DNA of 34,377 nt from Saprospiraceae bacterium (GTDB lineage Bacteria; Bacteroidota; Bacteroidia; Chitinophagales; Saprospiraceae): assembly GCA_019634045.1 (NCBI GenBank), contig JAHQWA010000342.1, positions 1-34,377 of the forward strand, in the 5' to 3' direction. Shown here piece by piece: positions 23,122-31,896 of this stretch. The notes beneath the pieces were generated by a model. It was given only the letters and a program-made list of their open reading frames with translations, ran no database searches and was not told where the DNA came from. Position 1 is the stretch's first letter, and every line of letters starts with the position of its first letter. Position numbers and translations under genes: made by a program.

Positions 23122-25785
23122 TTATTCAGATCGTAAATTATCAATCGGTGGATTGATAGCTGCTTTGAGCGACTCAAAACTGATAGTTAGAATGGCGATT
23201 AAGAGTGTGGCTCCTCCGGCAATCAAGAATATATCCCAGGAGATATCGACTGGGTAGGTATAATCTTCCAGCCACTTGTGCATAAGGTACCAACCGATCG
23301 GCATCGCGATGATAAAGGCAATGCAAACCAGTTGTAAAAAATATCGCGTCAGAAGCTGAAAGAGACTAGCGGTGGAAGCGCCTAATACTTTTCTAATACT
23401 TACTTCTTTTTTCCGCTGTTCCACCATGAAAGAGGATAGAGCAAAAAGCCCTAAGCAGGCAATTACAATAGCCAAAAGGGAAAAACCAGTAAATATTTTT
23501 CTGGTTCTTTCGACTCCTTCGTACATCTTGGCAAAACGTTCATCTAGGAAGGTGTATCGGATGGGTTGGTTGGGTAGAAAGGCCTCCCAAACGCTGGACA
23601 ATTCGGTGATGGCGGTGCCGACTTGCGCTGCTTCTAGCTTCACGGATAGGCTAGCAGGTACATCTTGGCCCAATTCCAGGCACAAAGGAGTGATGCGCCC
23701 TTTCATGGATTCAAAATGAAAGTCTTTCATGACGCCGATGATGGTAAAGGGCGGCCTAAAGCCATTGGTTACTCTTTTACCTAGTGGATCATCAAATCCT
23801 AATTTCTTGGCCATCTGCTGGTTTATAATTATAGCCGTAGAATCACCGGCAATATCCCTAGAGAAGTTACGCCCTTCCGCTATTTGTATGTCTAAAGTGG
23901 GAATATAATCCTCATCGACTACCCATATTTGGGCGCCAAAGCCAAGTTCTTCTTGCTCCTTTCCTTCCTTCCAAAATTCGTTTTGGTCCCGCTTCGCATC
24001 CGATACCGGTAAGTAATTACTGGCCGTCGCGTTTTGCACAGCGCTAAGTTGGAGTAATTGTTCTTTGAAGGTAGGCAGTTGTTCTCCGAGCGTATTGACT
24101 CCATGTAGCACCATGACCTGTTCCTTTTCGTAGCCCAATTCTTTGTTCAAGATAAAGTTCATCTGACGAGAGACAACAAAAGCACTAATGATTAGGATCA
24201 CGGAAATGCTAAATTGAAAAACGACCAAAGTCCCTTGCAATTGCTTGTTCTTACTCCCCTGACTCAAACTTCCCTTCAAAACTTGGATCGGCTTGAATCC
24301 AGATAGGTACATGGAAGGATATAGACCTGCTAAGAGACCGATGAACAGGAGGGACCCAATCAGGATTGGATAAAATCTCCAATCTACCCAAGGGAGTACT
24401 AGGCTTTTCCCGGCTATTGAATTGAAAAAGGGTAAAGCCGCACTGGCGAGTACTAATCCCAGTAGGAAAGCCAAAAGACTAAATAAAATAGATTCTGTCA
24501 AGAATTGACGAATCAAATTAATCCGAAAAGAACCTACAACTTTTCTTAAGCCAACTTCCTTTGCTCGATTGGCCGATTTGGCGGTGGAGAGATTGATAAA
24601 ATTGATTACCGCCAAGAGGAGGATAAGCATGGCAATTCCACCAAATAGCCACACAATGCTGATGTCACTATGCCGATAGTAGTCTCCTATTCCTTTGGAA
24701 TGCAAGTGGATGTCCTGAATGGGCTGTAGCTGAAAGCTGTGATGCATGGCGATTTCGTCGGCTCCTTGATTGTTTTGAGCCTTAAAGAATGGAACCATGT
24801 AGTTATCTCGAACAGCCAATAGCTTTTGCTCAAGCTCCTTTGGTGATGCACCTGGCTTCAAAAGCAGGTAGGTATTGTAATTACTGCAGCACCAACTCGC
24901 TTGTTCTCCTGGCCAGAACTCTACTGCTTCAAGTGTGATCAGGAAATCATGTTTAAGGTGCATATCAGCCCGGAAATCCTCCATCACTCCACCCACTTTG
25001 AAAGGGCGATCCAGTTCTTCATTCAAGATCACAGTCTCACCTACAGGGTCCTGTCCTGGAAAATACTTGTCAGCGATTTTCTGAGAAATTACGATGTGAT
25101 TGGGTTCGGAAAGAGCATTTTCAGCAGAACCGTACACCATTGGAATCTCTAGGATATCCAACAATTCTGGATCTGCATAAGCAAAGGTCGTCTCGTGATT
25201 ATTTTCCTCGGCTGAAAGGGGGCGAAATTGGTTACTACCTGCATTGAACCAATTATAGGGAATAAGCCGGGCTACCTTTTCAATCTCTGGATAGTCCTTG
25301 GTCAGGACCTCAGCAATCGGCGCTTGAAACGCAGTCCATTTCATGATCTCCCCTTGGCTATCATCACGATTGATCAAGCGATACACACGATCTCCTTCCT
25401 CATAGTGATCGTCGTAGCCCAACTCATCCTGAATGAATAAGGCAATGAGCAGACAGGCTGCAATACCTAAGGCAAAACCTCCAATCTTGATAAAGGTGTA
25501 CATTTTGTGGCGCAGTAGATTGCGCCAGGCCACTTTTAAATAGTTTTGTAACATAGCGTAGGATATAAATTGAGAAAACCAATTGCCTCGGACCGCAAAC
25601 GGCCGGAGGTAATTAAATACTTGATACCAATAGTGGAGTTTTGCCCGACGAAGCGAAGTCATTTCGACTTGCCGTTCAAACTTTTCCAAGAGATCTCCTT
25701 CCACTTCCTCTATCAGCTCATCTTTCAGAAACCAAAGAAGGAAGCTATGGGCCCACTTCGGAGGATGATCTTGATTGATGTTCAT
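23122..25785 (-). CDS. FtsX/MacB-like ABC transporter permease with prefix domain
   Basis: 887 residues. Residues ~1-80 are a cytosolic prefix (WAHSFLLWFLKDELIEEVEGD...), the 'permease prefix' found in Bacteroidota permeases paired with PadR regulators. From ~83, LKVAWRNLLRHKMYTFIKIGG is the MacB/FtsX N-terminal segment with the first membrane helix (~100-118), followed by a large extracytoplasmic MacB_PCD domain and FtsX-type helices (WLFGGIAMLILLLAVINFINL; EVGLRKVVGS). A second copy of the same layout follows (~515-887, ending VSIRKVLGAS plus membrane helices). It is a double-module permease, probably a mechanotransmission efflux or lipid transport component. The ATPase is not in the window. 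Its ATG overlaps the padR stop (ATGA), so translation is coupled. Confidence 0.9.
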   Translation of the reverse strand: MNINQDHPPKWAHSFLLWFLKDELIEEVEGDLLEKFERQVEMTSLRRAKLHYWYQVFNYLRPFAVRGNWFSQFISYAMLQNYLKVAWRNLLRHKMYTFIKIGGFALGIAACLLIALFIQDELGYDDHYEEGDRVYRLINRDDSQGEIMKWTAFQAPIAEVLTKDYPEIEKVARLIPYNWFNAGSNQFRPLSAEENNHETTFAYADPELLDILEIPMVYGSAENALSEPNHIVISQKIADKYFPGQDPVGETVILNEELDRPFKVGGVMEDFRADMHLKHDFLITLEAVEFWPGEQASWCCSNYNTYLLLKPGASPKELEQKLLAVRDNYMVPFFKAQNNQGADEIAMHHSFQLQPIQDIHLHSKGIGDYYRHSDISIVWLFGGIAMLILLLAVINFINLSTAKSANRAKEVGLRKVVGSFRINLIRQFLTESILFSLLAFLLGLVLASAALPFFNSIAGKSLVLPWVDWRFYPILIGSLLFIGLLAGLYPSMYLSGFKPIQVLKGSLSQGSKNKQLQGTLVVFQFSISVILIISAFVVSRQMNFILNKELGYEKEQVMVLHGVNTLGEQLPTFKEQLLQLSAVQNATASNYLPVSDAKRDQNEFWKEGKEQEELGFGAQIWVVDEDYIPTLDIQIAEGRNFSRDIAGDSTAIIINQQMAKKLGFDDPLGKRVTNGFRPPFTIIGVMKDFHFESMKGRITPLCLELGQDVPASLSVKLEAAQVGTAITELSSVWEAFLPNQPIRYTFLDERFAKMYEGVERTRKIFTGFSLLAIVIACLGLFALSSFMVEQRKKEVSIRKVLGASTASLFQLLTRYFLQLVCIAFIIAMPIGWYLMHKWLEDYTYPVDISWDIFLIAGGATLLIAILTISFESLKAAINPPIDNLRSE

Positions 25786-26132
25786 ATGGAAAGATTAAAA
25801 CCCAAGTTTCCGGTGGAGAGGGGTGGATATTGATCCCAAAGTGCTTGTTTAAAAGCTTTAGACTGGGCTAACACTCGGTCGCCTAGCGCGGTAATGGAAT
25901 ACACGCGTTTGCGTCGGCCGCCCCGGGTAGGAGAGGGGGCACTCATTTCAGATGCCAGGAATCCCTTTTTTTCTAACCTACTTAAGGTGGAATGGATAGC
26001 TCCGATGGAAATCGAACGACCGGTTTGAGATTCAAATTCCTCCGCTAGTTTGAAGGCATAGGCCTCATCCTTGAGTATGCCCACAAGGAGCAGGAGCACT
26101 TCTTCAAATTCACCAAGTTTCGTTTCTTTCAT
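25782..26132 (-). CDS. PadR-family transcriptional regulator
   Basis: 116 residues. Winged helix: GEFEEVLLLLVGILKDEAYAFKLAEEFE, then GRSISIGAIHSTLSRLEKKGFLASE, the recognition helix and wing typical of PadR (YGYxLxxxLxxxxGxxxxxGxxYxxLxrLExxGxL), with a basic wing RGGRRKRVYSITALG. The short C-terminal dimerisation helix (RVLAQSKAFKQALW) fits the PadR-s1 type. It overlaps the permease gene by 4 bp and is preceded by a promoter lying in a long inverted repeat, so autoregulation of the padR-permease operon is the likely role. Confidence 0.93.
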   Translation of the reverse strand: MKETKLGEFEEVLLLLVGILKDEAYAFKLAEEFESQTGRSISIGAIHSTLSRLEKKGFLASEMSAPSPTRGGRRKRVYSITALGDRVLAQSKAFKQALWDQYPPLSTGNLGFNLSI

Positions 26133-26135
26133 CTT

Positions 26136-26199
26136 TTGTTACTAAATTGTAGAACAAATATAATAAGGATTTTTGATTTATTCTACAATTTAGTAACAA
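26136..26199. promoter_or_regulatory. Perfect 19-bp inverted repeat, probable PadR operator
   Basis: Left arm 26136-26154 and right arm 26181-26199 are exact reverse complements over 19 bp, separated by 26 bp. Each arm itself holds a TAC-N6-GTA dyad, so each could bind one PadR dimer. The repeat begins 3 bp upstream of the padR start codon and covers its promoter. An 11-bp match to part of the left arm (AAATTGTAGAA) occurs again at 26294-26304. Confidence 0.75.
26155..26188 (-). promoter_or_regulatory. Bacteroidota-type promoter of the padR-permease operon
   Basis: On the minus strand, TATATTTG (26162-26155) is a perfect TAnnTTTG -7 box, and TTG (26188-26186) lies 23 nt upstream, at the long end of the allowed spacing. 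The -33 box falls in the upstream operator arm and the expected start site in the downstream arm, so bound repressor would block it. Confidence 0.65.
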
Positions 26200-26374
26200 A
26201 TGCCCTCGTTTACCGCCTGAAGTCCTGGCATGGAATGGAATCTGATTGTGCTTTGTCAGTCACTTTCAGATCTAATTTTATAAATGTGGAGAGAAATTGT
26301 AGAAGAAAAATTATTTTAGCTTTCTCAACTAATAGGTGCCCGGGTTTTAAGATCTTTAAAGTAAACAGAACGAA

Positions 26375-26887
26375 ATGGCTAGAACAATAACTATTAAGGA
26401 TTTGATCAACACCTTACCGCAAACCGGTACGGTTTCTTGGATTGGAATACGTCCGGGGAAGCGTATGGCCATGGAGCAAGTGGATGAAGTGGAAGTGTCT
26501 GTTGAAGAAGGCTTAGTCGGGGATCATTATACAGGACGTAGCAAGAAGAGACAGGTGACTCTAATACAGCATGAACATTTACAAGCGGTAGCAACTTTGC
26601 TCTCCAAGGACCAGATCGATCCCGCTTTGACGCGTCGGAATATCGTGATCTCTGGTATCAATCTACAAGCACTACAAGACCAGCGGTTTCAAATAGGAGA
26701 AGCCGTTTTGGAGACAACCGGACTTTGCTATCCCTGTTCAAGGATGGAAGAAAACCTTGGAGAAGGGGGCTATAATGCCATGCGTGGCCACGGGGGAATT
26801 AATGCCCGGGTGATCGTTGCCGGTCGAGTTCGTCTTGGTGACTCAGTTGTTTTACTGCCAGCCAAACCGGAGACAGAAGAAAGTTAA
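26375..26887 (+). CDS. MOSC-domain protein
   Basis: 170 residues from ATG at 26375. The MOSC core is visible: TVSWIGIRPGKRMAMEQVDEV, GLVGDHYTGRSKKRQVTLIQ, LTRRNIVISGINLQAL, and a Cys-containing TGLCYPCSRMEENLGEGGYN followed by RGHGGINARVIVAGRVRLGD. MOSC proteins bind the molybdenum cofactor and include molybdenum-cofactor sulfurases and YiiM-type N-hydroxylated-purine detoxifiers; the single Cys (TGLCYPC has two) fits the latter. Cytosolic, no signal. Encoded divergently from padR. Confidence 0.9.
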   Translation: MARTITIKDLINTLPQTGTVSWIGIRPGKRMAMEQVDEVEVSVEEGLVGDHYTGRSKKRQVTLIQHEHLQAVATLLSKDQIDPALTRRNIVISGINLQALQDQRFQIGEAVLETTGLCYPCSRMEENLGEGGYNAMRGHGGINARVIVAGRVRLGDSVVLLPAKPETEES

Positions 26888-27051
26888 CTAATTACAGAAA
26901 ATAGTACTGTGCTCCCTCCTAATCCCTATGGAGAAGGTATGCCTATCTTAGCCCTACCAACCAAAGTTTACAATTTGTGTTTGCCCCAGCCAACCTAGTG
27001 ATACTGGTTATTGAATTGGACTTTAATATCATCAATCAAAATGTATAGAAT

Positions 27052-27786
27052 ATGAACAAAACGAAACTTTTGTTAGCGACTTGTTTTCTATTTGCCATCA
27101 GTATGCAAGCCCAAATTAAAGATCCGGTGGCCACTGAAGTATGGAAACCCGTTCCTCGGGTCGTAAGTCCGGGTAGTGCGACAAATACGGCCCCATCTGA
27201 TGCGATTGTGCTTTTTGATGGGAAAAGTACTGGTGAATGGACGCATGGTGATGGATCAGCTGTAAAATGGGAAATGGGAGATGGCTTTATGACTGTGGTG
27301 AAAGGAGCTGGGGGAATCAAAACCAAAAGGACTTTTGGCGACTGCCAACTGCATATCGAATGGAGAACGCCAGCCAAAGTGGTTAAGGAAGGCCAAGGGA
27401 GAGGTAATAGTGGCATATTTCTACAATCGCGCTACGAACTGCAGGTCTTAGATAGTTACGAAAACACCACCTATTCTAATGGACAGGCCGGGAGTATCTA
27501 CAAGCAGTCTATCCCACTCGTGAATGCCTGTCGACCACCAGGTGAATGGCAAACCTATGACATCATTTACACGGCTCCTCGCTTCAATGAAGATGGGGTA
27601 AAAGTGGCCTCAGCAAGGATCACTGTTTTGCAGAATGGAGTATTGATCCAAAACAACACAGAGATTAAAGGAACAACAGAGTATATTGGATTGCCCAAAA
27701 ATAGCAAACACGGGAAGGCACCACTCATGTTGCAAGACCATAGCGATCCGGTAAGCTACCGCAACATTTGGATTCGCGAGTTATAG
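27052..27786 (+). CDS. Exported DUF1080 (3-keto-disaccharide hydrolase-like) protein
   Basis: 244 residues. Signal peptide 1-21 ([15 protein letters not shown]). From ~50: [19 protein letters not shown], the DUF1080 start; then [47 protein letters not shown] and [21 protein letters not shown], the concanavalin-like sandwich in order. Family members include 3-keto-glycoside hydrolases that act with Gfo/Idh-type dehydrogenases. A Tat-exported Gfo/Idh/MocA gene occurs 1.3 kb downstream, which fits such a pair, although an unrelated T9SS gene lies between them. Confidence 0.92.
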   Translation: MNKTKLLLATCFLFAISMQAQIKDPVATEVWKPVPRVVSPGSATNTAPSDAIVLFDGKSTGEWTHGDGSAVKWEMGDGFMTVVKGAGGIKTKRTFGDCQLHIEWRTPAKVVKEGQGRGNSGIFLQSRYELQVLDSYENTTYSNGQAGSIYKQSIPLVNACRPPGEWQTYDIIYTAPRFNEDGVKVASARITVLQNGVLIQNNTEIKGTTEYIGLPKNSKHGKAPLMLQDHSDPVSYRNIWIREL

Positions 27787-27811
27787 GTAGTGAAGATTAA
27801 AGAATCATGAA

Positions 27812-27845
27812 ATAGCCCTGGTGAACTTCCATTCATCAGGGCTAT
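27812..27845. terminator. Hairpin behind the DUF1080 gene
   Basis: ATAGCCCTG (27812-27820) pairs with CAGGGCTAT (27837-27845), extended inward over one G-T pair by TGAA/TTCA. It starts 26 nt after the stop. No T-run follows, so it may be a processing or stability element. Confidence 0.6.
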
Positions 27846-27962
27846 CTGCATTAAGTTGTCTCCATTAAATAGTGTAATCCGGATTGCATATTTACAGTTG
27901 AAGATGGGGATTTAGGCCAAGCTGTAGTAACTTTAAAATAAAACGCAGAAAACCCTAGCCCC

Positions 27963-28931
27963 GTGAAAGAATTAAAGCGCTCTATACTCCTTTGGGTGTT
28001 ATTCCTTCCTTGCCTTGTACAATCCCAAACTTGGTTCCAAGAAGCTGATGTTTGGCATTATGAATTAGAAGGTTTCGTAGCTTTTAGAGGCTACGAGCGA
28101 ATTCAATATGATCGAGATACGACGCTGCACGGCCAGGTGGCCAAGGTAATTAGAATTGAAACAAGGTCCATTAACTACTGGGCGGACGACCCCGCTGTGA
28201 ACGACTGGGTGCAGGAGCGTATCGTTCGAGAGCATGGAGATACCCTGTTTGTGTATTTGGAGGAGACTTTTTATCCATTGTACAACTTCAGTTTGGAGGT
28301 GGGAGATACTTTAGCCTTTCCCATCATGGAAGTAGGAGATGTGCTTTGCCATGACTTTCCGCCTCTACTTAATGTTGTAATGGAGACTGGCGAGATGGAA
28401 CTGGAAGGGGAGACATTCCGCTTTCAACGCTGGCGTATGGAGAATCTTCCTTTTGGATCGTCGGCAGAAGCACTCGTCTTGGAGGGGATCGGGGTGATTG
28501 CCATCGATTTTCCCAATTGGGAGGAGGAAGACGGAGAGCTCGCCTATTTATTTTATCCTTACAATGGAGATTGGCGTTGTGCCACTGACATGCCTAGGTT
28601 TGATTTCCGCTGCTTTTCTAATGAACAGATAGACTATACAATCGGAGATCTGCCCTGTGACTTTATTGTCCTTAATACTAAAGAACAAGATGATATCAAA
28701 CAATTTCAAATAGCACCTAATCCGATAGACCAAAGTTTTAGTATCCAGCTTCCCGAAGCGGAAAAATTGGAAAGTATAACACTATTTACCCTAGAGGGTA
28801 AAGCTATGAAAACCTTTTCGGGACAAGACACAAAAAATCTGTACATCGGCGATTTCCGCTCTGGAATGTACGTCATCCGACTGAAACTTGCAGATCAGCG
28901 CCTAGCGTTCGGCCGCATTATGAAGCTGTAA
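27963..28931 (+). CDS. T9SS-exported hypothetical protein
   Basis: 322 residues from GTG at 27963, which starts a clean signal peptide (SILLWVLFLPCLVQS, cleavage before QTW). Residues ~22-240 are a beta-rich, acidic domain of unknown function containing 'GDTLFVYLEETFYPLYNFSL' and conserved Cys at CHDF, CATD, CFSN and PCDF. From ~247 a T9SS type A sorting domain (FQIAPNPIDQSFSIQLP ... LFTLEGKAMKTF ... GMYVIRL). No enzymatic motif. It is probably attached to the cell surface. Confidence 0.85.
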   Translation: MKELKRSILLWVLFLPCLVQSQTWFQEADVWHYELEGFVAFRGYERIQYDRDTTLHGQVAKVIRIETRSINYWADDPAVNDWVQERIVREHGDTLFVYLEETFYPLYNFSLEVGDTLAFPIMEVGDVLCHDFPPLLNVVMETGEMELEGETFRFQRWRMENLPFGSSAEALVLEGIGVIAIDFPNWEEEDGELAYLFYPYNGDWRCATDMPRFDFRCFSNEQIDYTIGDLPCDFIVLNTKEQDDIKQFQIAPNPIDQSFSIQLPEAEKLESITLFTLEGKAMKTFSGQDTKNLYIGDFRSGMYVIRLKLADQRLAFGRIMKL

Positions 28932-29084
28932 TTATCTAGGTGTTGGATATGGGGTAGAGCTTGAATTTCCCGGCTATATTTGGCGGTTCCAACCAATATG
29001 GCTAATTTTTGACTCCGATGTTTTGTCAGGAGACGGCATCGGTCCAAAAGGAAAAATCGAAATTCAACAACAAAACGGAAACCT

Positions 29085-30434
29085 ATGTCTAATAGCAGAA
29101 GGAAATTTTTGCGGCAAGCAGCCCTGGGAAGTACTGCTTTGAGCTTAAGCAGTGTACTTCCTCTAGAGGCACTAAACCGCTCCCATTGGATCAGCCCCAA
29201 TGAGCAGATTAACTATGGGGTGATTGGTTGTAATGGGATGGGATGGTCTAATATGCGATCCCACTTACTGATGCCACACGTTAACTGTGTAGCAATAGCT
29301 GATGTCGATCAATCTGTGCTCGACCGAAGGGCTGCTGACGTTGAGAAAGCGCGCGGGAAAAAACCTAAACTGTATAAAGATTATCGGAAACTGCTAGCCA
29401 ACAAAGATGTTGATGCGGTGGTGATCGGCTCCCCAGATCATTGGCATTGTCGAATGTTCGTTGATGCCTTAGAGGCAGGTAAACATGTGTATGTAGAAAA
29501 GCCTATCGCCAATACGATCCAGGAATGCCGCCTGATGTTAGCAGCAGCAAAAAAACATCCCAAATTAATGGTCCAGGTGGGACAATGGCAACGGAGTGGA
29601 GGACATTATGAAAAAGCCATTGAATGGGTACGTTCGGGAAAATTGGGCAATATTCGCCTGGTCAAGGTCTGGGCTTACCAAGGATGGATGAAGCCTGTCG
29701 ATGTGAAGCCTGATGGAAGTGCACCGGCAGGTGTGGATTACGATATGTGGCTAGGGCCTGCGCCTAAACGCGCCTTTAATCCTAATCGGTTCCACTTCAA
29801 TTTTCGTTGGTTTTGGGATTATGCGGGTGGCTTGATGACGGATTGGGGGGTACATGAGATTGATATAGCCCTATACGCCATGAATGCAACCGCTCCAAAG
29901 TCTGTGATGGCCTCTGGCGGGAAGCTGGCCTATCCAGACGATGCCTCGGAAACTCCAGATACGCTACAAGCGGTTTTTGAGTATGAAAATTTCTCTATGC
30001 TATGGGAGCACGCAACTGGCATTGACAATGGTAATTATGGTCGTACGGAGGGAATTGCATTTATAGGTAACAATGGAACTCTGGTGGTTAATCGACAAGG
30101 CTGGGAACTGATTCCAGAAACTAGCCGTGATGATCAATCGGGGATCAATAAGTACGATATGGAGGCCGTACCCAAGCAAAACCGTCGAGGAAATTATTTG
30201 GATAATCATACCCGCAATTTTGCTGATGCGATCCTTAATAACGATCCTGGTTCTTTGAAGTGTGGCATCGAAACGGGAAGTATAGCAGCGATTAACGCTC
30301 AGATGGGGAACATAGCCTATAAGACCGGGAGAAAAGTGTACTGGGACGCCAAGAAGGGCGAATTCAAGAAAGATCCGGAAGCCAATAAACTCATCTTAGC
30401 CAATTACCATAATGGGTGGAAAGTGCCCGTATAA
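29085..30434 (+). CDS. Tat-exported Gfo/Idh/MocA-family oxidoreductase
   Basis: 449 residues. Twin-arginine signal (NSRRKFLRQAALGSTALSLSS). Rossmann domain: YGVIGCNGMGWSNMR with GxGxxG variant, then VAIADVD, LLANKDVDAVVIGSPDHWHCR, and the family motif GKHVYVEKPIANT with the catalytic-region Lys. The C-terminal alpha/beta domain has WLGPAPKRAFNPNRFHFNFRW, TDWGVHEIDIALYAM and NHTRNFADAI. These enzymes oxidise or epimerise sugar derivatives with a tightly bound NAD(P). Export with cofactor via Tat is usual for the 'GFO_IDH_MocA' Bacteroidota clade. Partnership with the DUF1080 gene upstream is an inference. Confidence 0.93.
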   Translation: MSNSRRKFLRQAALGSTALSLSSVLPLEALNRSHWISPNEQINYGVIGCNGMGWSNMRSHLLMPHVNCVAIADVDQSVLDRRAADVEKARGKKPKLYKDYRKLLANKDVDAVVIGSPDHWHCRMFVDALEAGKHVYVEKPIANTIQECRLMLAAAKKHPKLMVQVGQWQRSGGHYEKAIEWVRSGKLGNIRLVKVWAYQGWMKPVDVKPDGSAPAGVDYDMWLGPAPKRAFNPNRFHFNFRWFWDYAGGLMTDWGVHEIDIALYAMNATAPKSVMASGGKLAYPDDASETPDTLQAVFEYENFSMLWEHATGIDNGNYGRTEGIAFIGNNGTLVVNRQGWELIPETSRDDQSGINKYDMEAVPKQNRRGNYLDNHTRNFADAILNNDPGSLKCGIETGSIAAINAQMGNIAYKTGRKVYWDAKKGEFKKDPEANKLILANYHNGWKVPV

Positions 30435-30465
30435 GATGGCTAATGATCAGTTGATAAAATAGAGG

Positions 30466-30506
30466 AGGCGCGGAGAAGCATCCATAGGAATTCGTCTTCG
30501 CGCCTC
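30466..30506. terminator. Bidirectional terminator between Gfo/Idh and pgk
   Basis: GAGGCGCG (30466-30473) pairs with CGCGCCTC (30499-30506), a GC-rich 8-bp stem with a loop of 25 nt in which GAAG/CTTC can also pair. TTTA follows on the plus strand. It lies between two convergent genes. Confidence 0.65.
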
Positions 30507-30535
30507 TTTAATGCTGCGTGTCAACTCAAATTTGA

Positions 30536-31738
30536 CTATCCGCCAATGGCTGCGATTCCAGGCAATTGCTTACCCTCCAGGAATTCAAGCATGGCGCCTC
30601 CACCGGTCGAAACGTAACTCACTTTTTCTGCTAAGCCCATTTGATTCACTGCGGCTACAGAATCTCCGCCACCGACCAAAGAGAAGGCCCCTTCAGCAGT
30701 GGCTTTGGCTACGGTCTCGGCTATGCTCTTGGTGCCAATGGCATAGTTGGCAAATTCAAAAACACCCATTGGTCCATTCCACAGGATCGTTTTAGAACTT
30801 AAGATCGTTCCTTTGAAGCTTTCTATCGCCGCTGGTCCGATATCTAAACCCATCCAGTCCGCGGGAATAGCCTTGCTGGCCGTAATCTGCTGTTGGGCAT
30901 CATTCGCAAATTTGTCAGCTAAGCGAGAGTCTGCTGGTAACAGCAGATTCACTCCCTTGGTCTTGGCCTTTTCTATCAGCGTTACCGCTAAATCTAGTTT
31001 ATCGTCTTCCACTAGTGAATTACCAATTTCACCGCCTTGCGCTTTGAGGAAAGTAAAGGCCATCCCTCCACCAACAATCAGATTGTCAACGAAGTCGATG
31101 AGTTTTTCTAACAATAAGATCTTGTCTGATACTTTAGCCCCACCAATGATAGCGGTAACGGGCCGATCAGGGTTATTGATCACTCGGTTAGCGTTAGTAA
31201 TTTCCTTTTCCATCAACAAACCAAAAGATTTGTCACCAGCTCCGAAAAACTGGGCTACCGTGGTCGTAGAGGCGTGGGCACGGTGCGCCGTTCCAAAGGC
31301 ATCATTCACATATACATCCCCCAGCTTGGACATAGCCTCAGCCAAACTTGCATCTCCTTTAGTCTCTCCATCATTGAAACGGGTATTCTCCACCACCAAT
31401 ACTTCTCCCATAGGAAGATCAGCTGCCATTTGCTCCGCTTTAGCACCTACCGTCTCATCACAAAAATGAACGCTGGTCCCCAAAGCATCGGCGAGGTGTG
31501 CTACGATATGATTCAAGGTAAAACGTTCACGGTCGATTGAACCATCTTCTTTTCGCTTCTTACCCGGACGCCCCAGGTGGGACATTAAAATGGCAGCACC
31601 GCCATTATCCAAGATTTGACGGATAGTAGGAAGGGCTCCTTTGATACGGGTATCATCAGTGATTTCATAGGCACTATTTAAGGGCACATTGAAGTCAACT
31701 CTCACTAGGGCTTTTTTGCCGGCAAAATCAAGATTCAT
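30536..31738 (-). CDS. pgk: Phosphoglycerate kinase
   Basis: 400 residues, the usual length. Substrate-binding RVDFNVP, SHLGRPG and ENTRFNDGE in the N-domain; hinge and nucleotide motifs GGAKVSDK, VGGGMAFTFL, WNGPMGVFE and GGGDSVAAV in the C-domain. It makes ATP from 1,3-bisphosphoglycerate in glycolysis. The upstream neighbour on the same strand is gap, the preceding step; a hairpin in the 158-bp spacer may modulate read-through. Confidence 0.98.
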   Translation of the reverse strand: MNLDFAGKKALVRVDFNVPLNSAYEITDDTRIKGALPTIRQILDNGGAAILMSHLGRPGKKRKEDGSIDRERFTLNHIVAHLADALGTSVHFCDETVGAKAEQMAADLPMGEVLVVENTRFNDGETKGDASLAEAMSKLGDVYVNDAFGTAHRAHASTTTVAQFFGAGDKSFGLLMEKEITNANRVINNPDRPVTAIIGGAKVSDKILLLEKLIDFVDNLIVGGGMAFTFLKAQGGEIGNSLVEDDKLDLAVTLIEKAKTKGVNLLLPADSRLADKFANDAQQQITASKAIPADWMGLDIGPAAIESFKGTILSSKTILWNGPMGVFEFANYAIGTKSIAETVAKATAEGAFSLVGGGDSVAAVNQMGLAEKVSYVSTGGGAMLEFLEGKQLPGIAAIGG

Positions 31739-31821
31739 AATGGGTGCTTTTTGAATATATTGGTGGCAAAGTCTCTTCAGGGATTGGACTTTGTAGGAAG
31801 GAATGAGGATGGTGAAAACCT

Positions 31822-31846
31822 GGAGCTACAGCAAAACTGTAGCTTC
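31822..31846 (-). promoter_or_regulatory. Hairpin between gap and pgk
   Basis: AGCTACAG (31824-31831) and CTGTAGCT (31837-31844) pair perfectly around a 5-nt loop and extend by two more pairs, one a G-T wobble. It lies 50 nt after the gap stop codon. No T-run follows, so a partial terminator or processing site is possible. Confidence 0.5.
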
Positions 31847-31896
31847 CAGATGTCCGATTGATATTAGATAATCAACTTATCCTGAGATCAGTTGAA

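Noticed and set aside
28975-28982. Perfect TATATTTG upstream of the Gfo/Idh/MocA gene
   Set aside because: The nearest TTG boxes are 11 and 29 nt away, outside the usual 17-23 nt spacing; it may still be a -7 box without a clear -33 partner.
30747-31469. Long plus-strand open frame opposite pgk
   Set aside because: Shadow of the pgk coding sequence; its translation has no family motif and pgk is intact.
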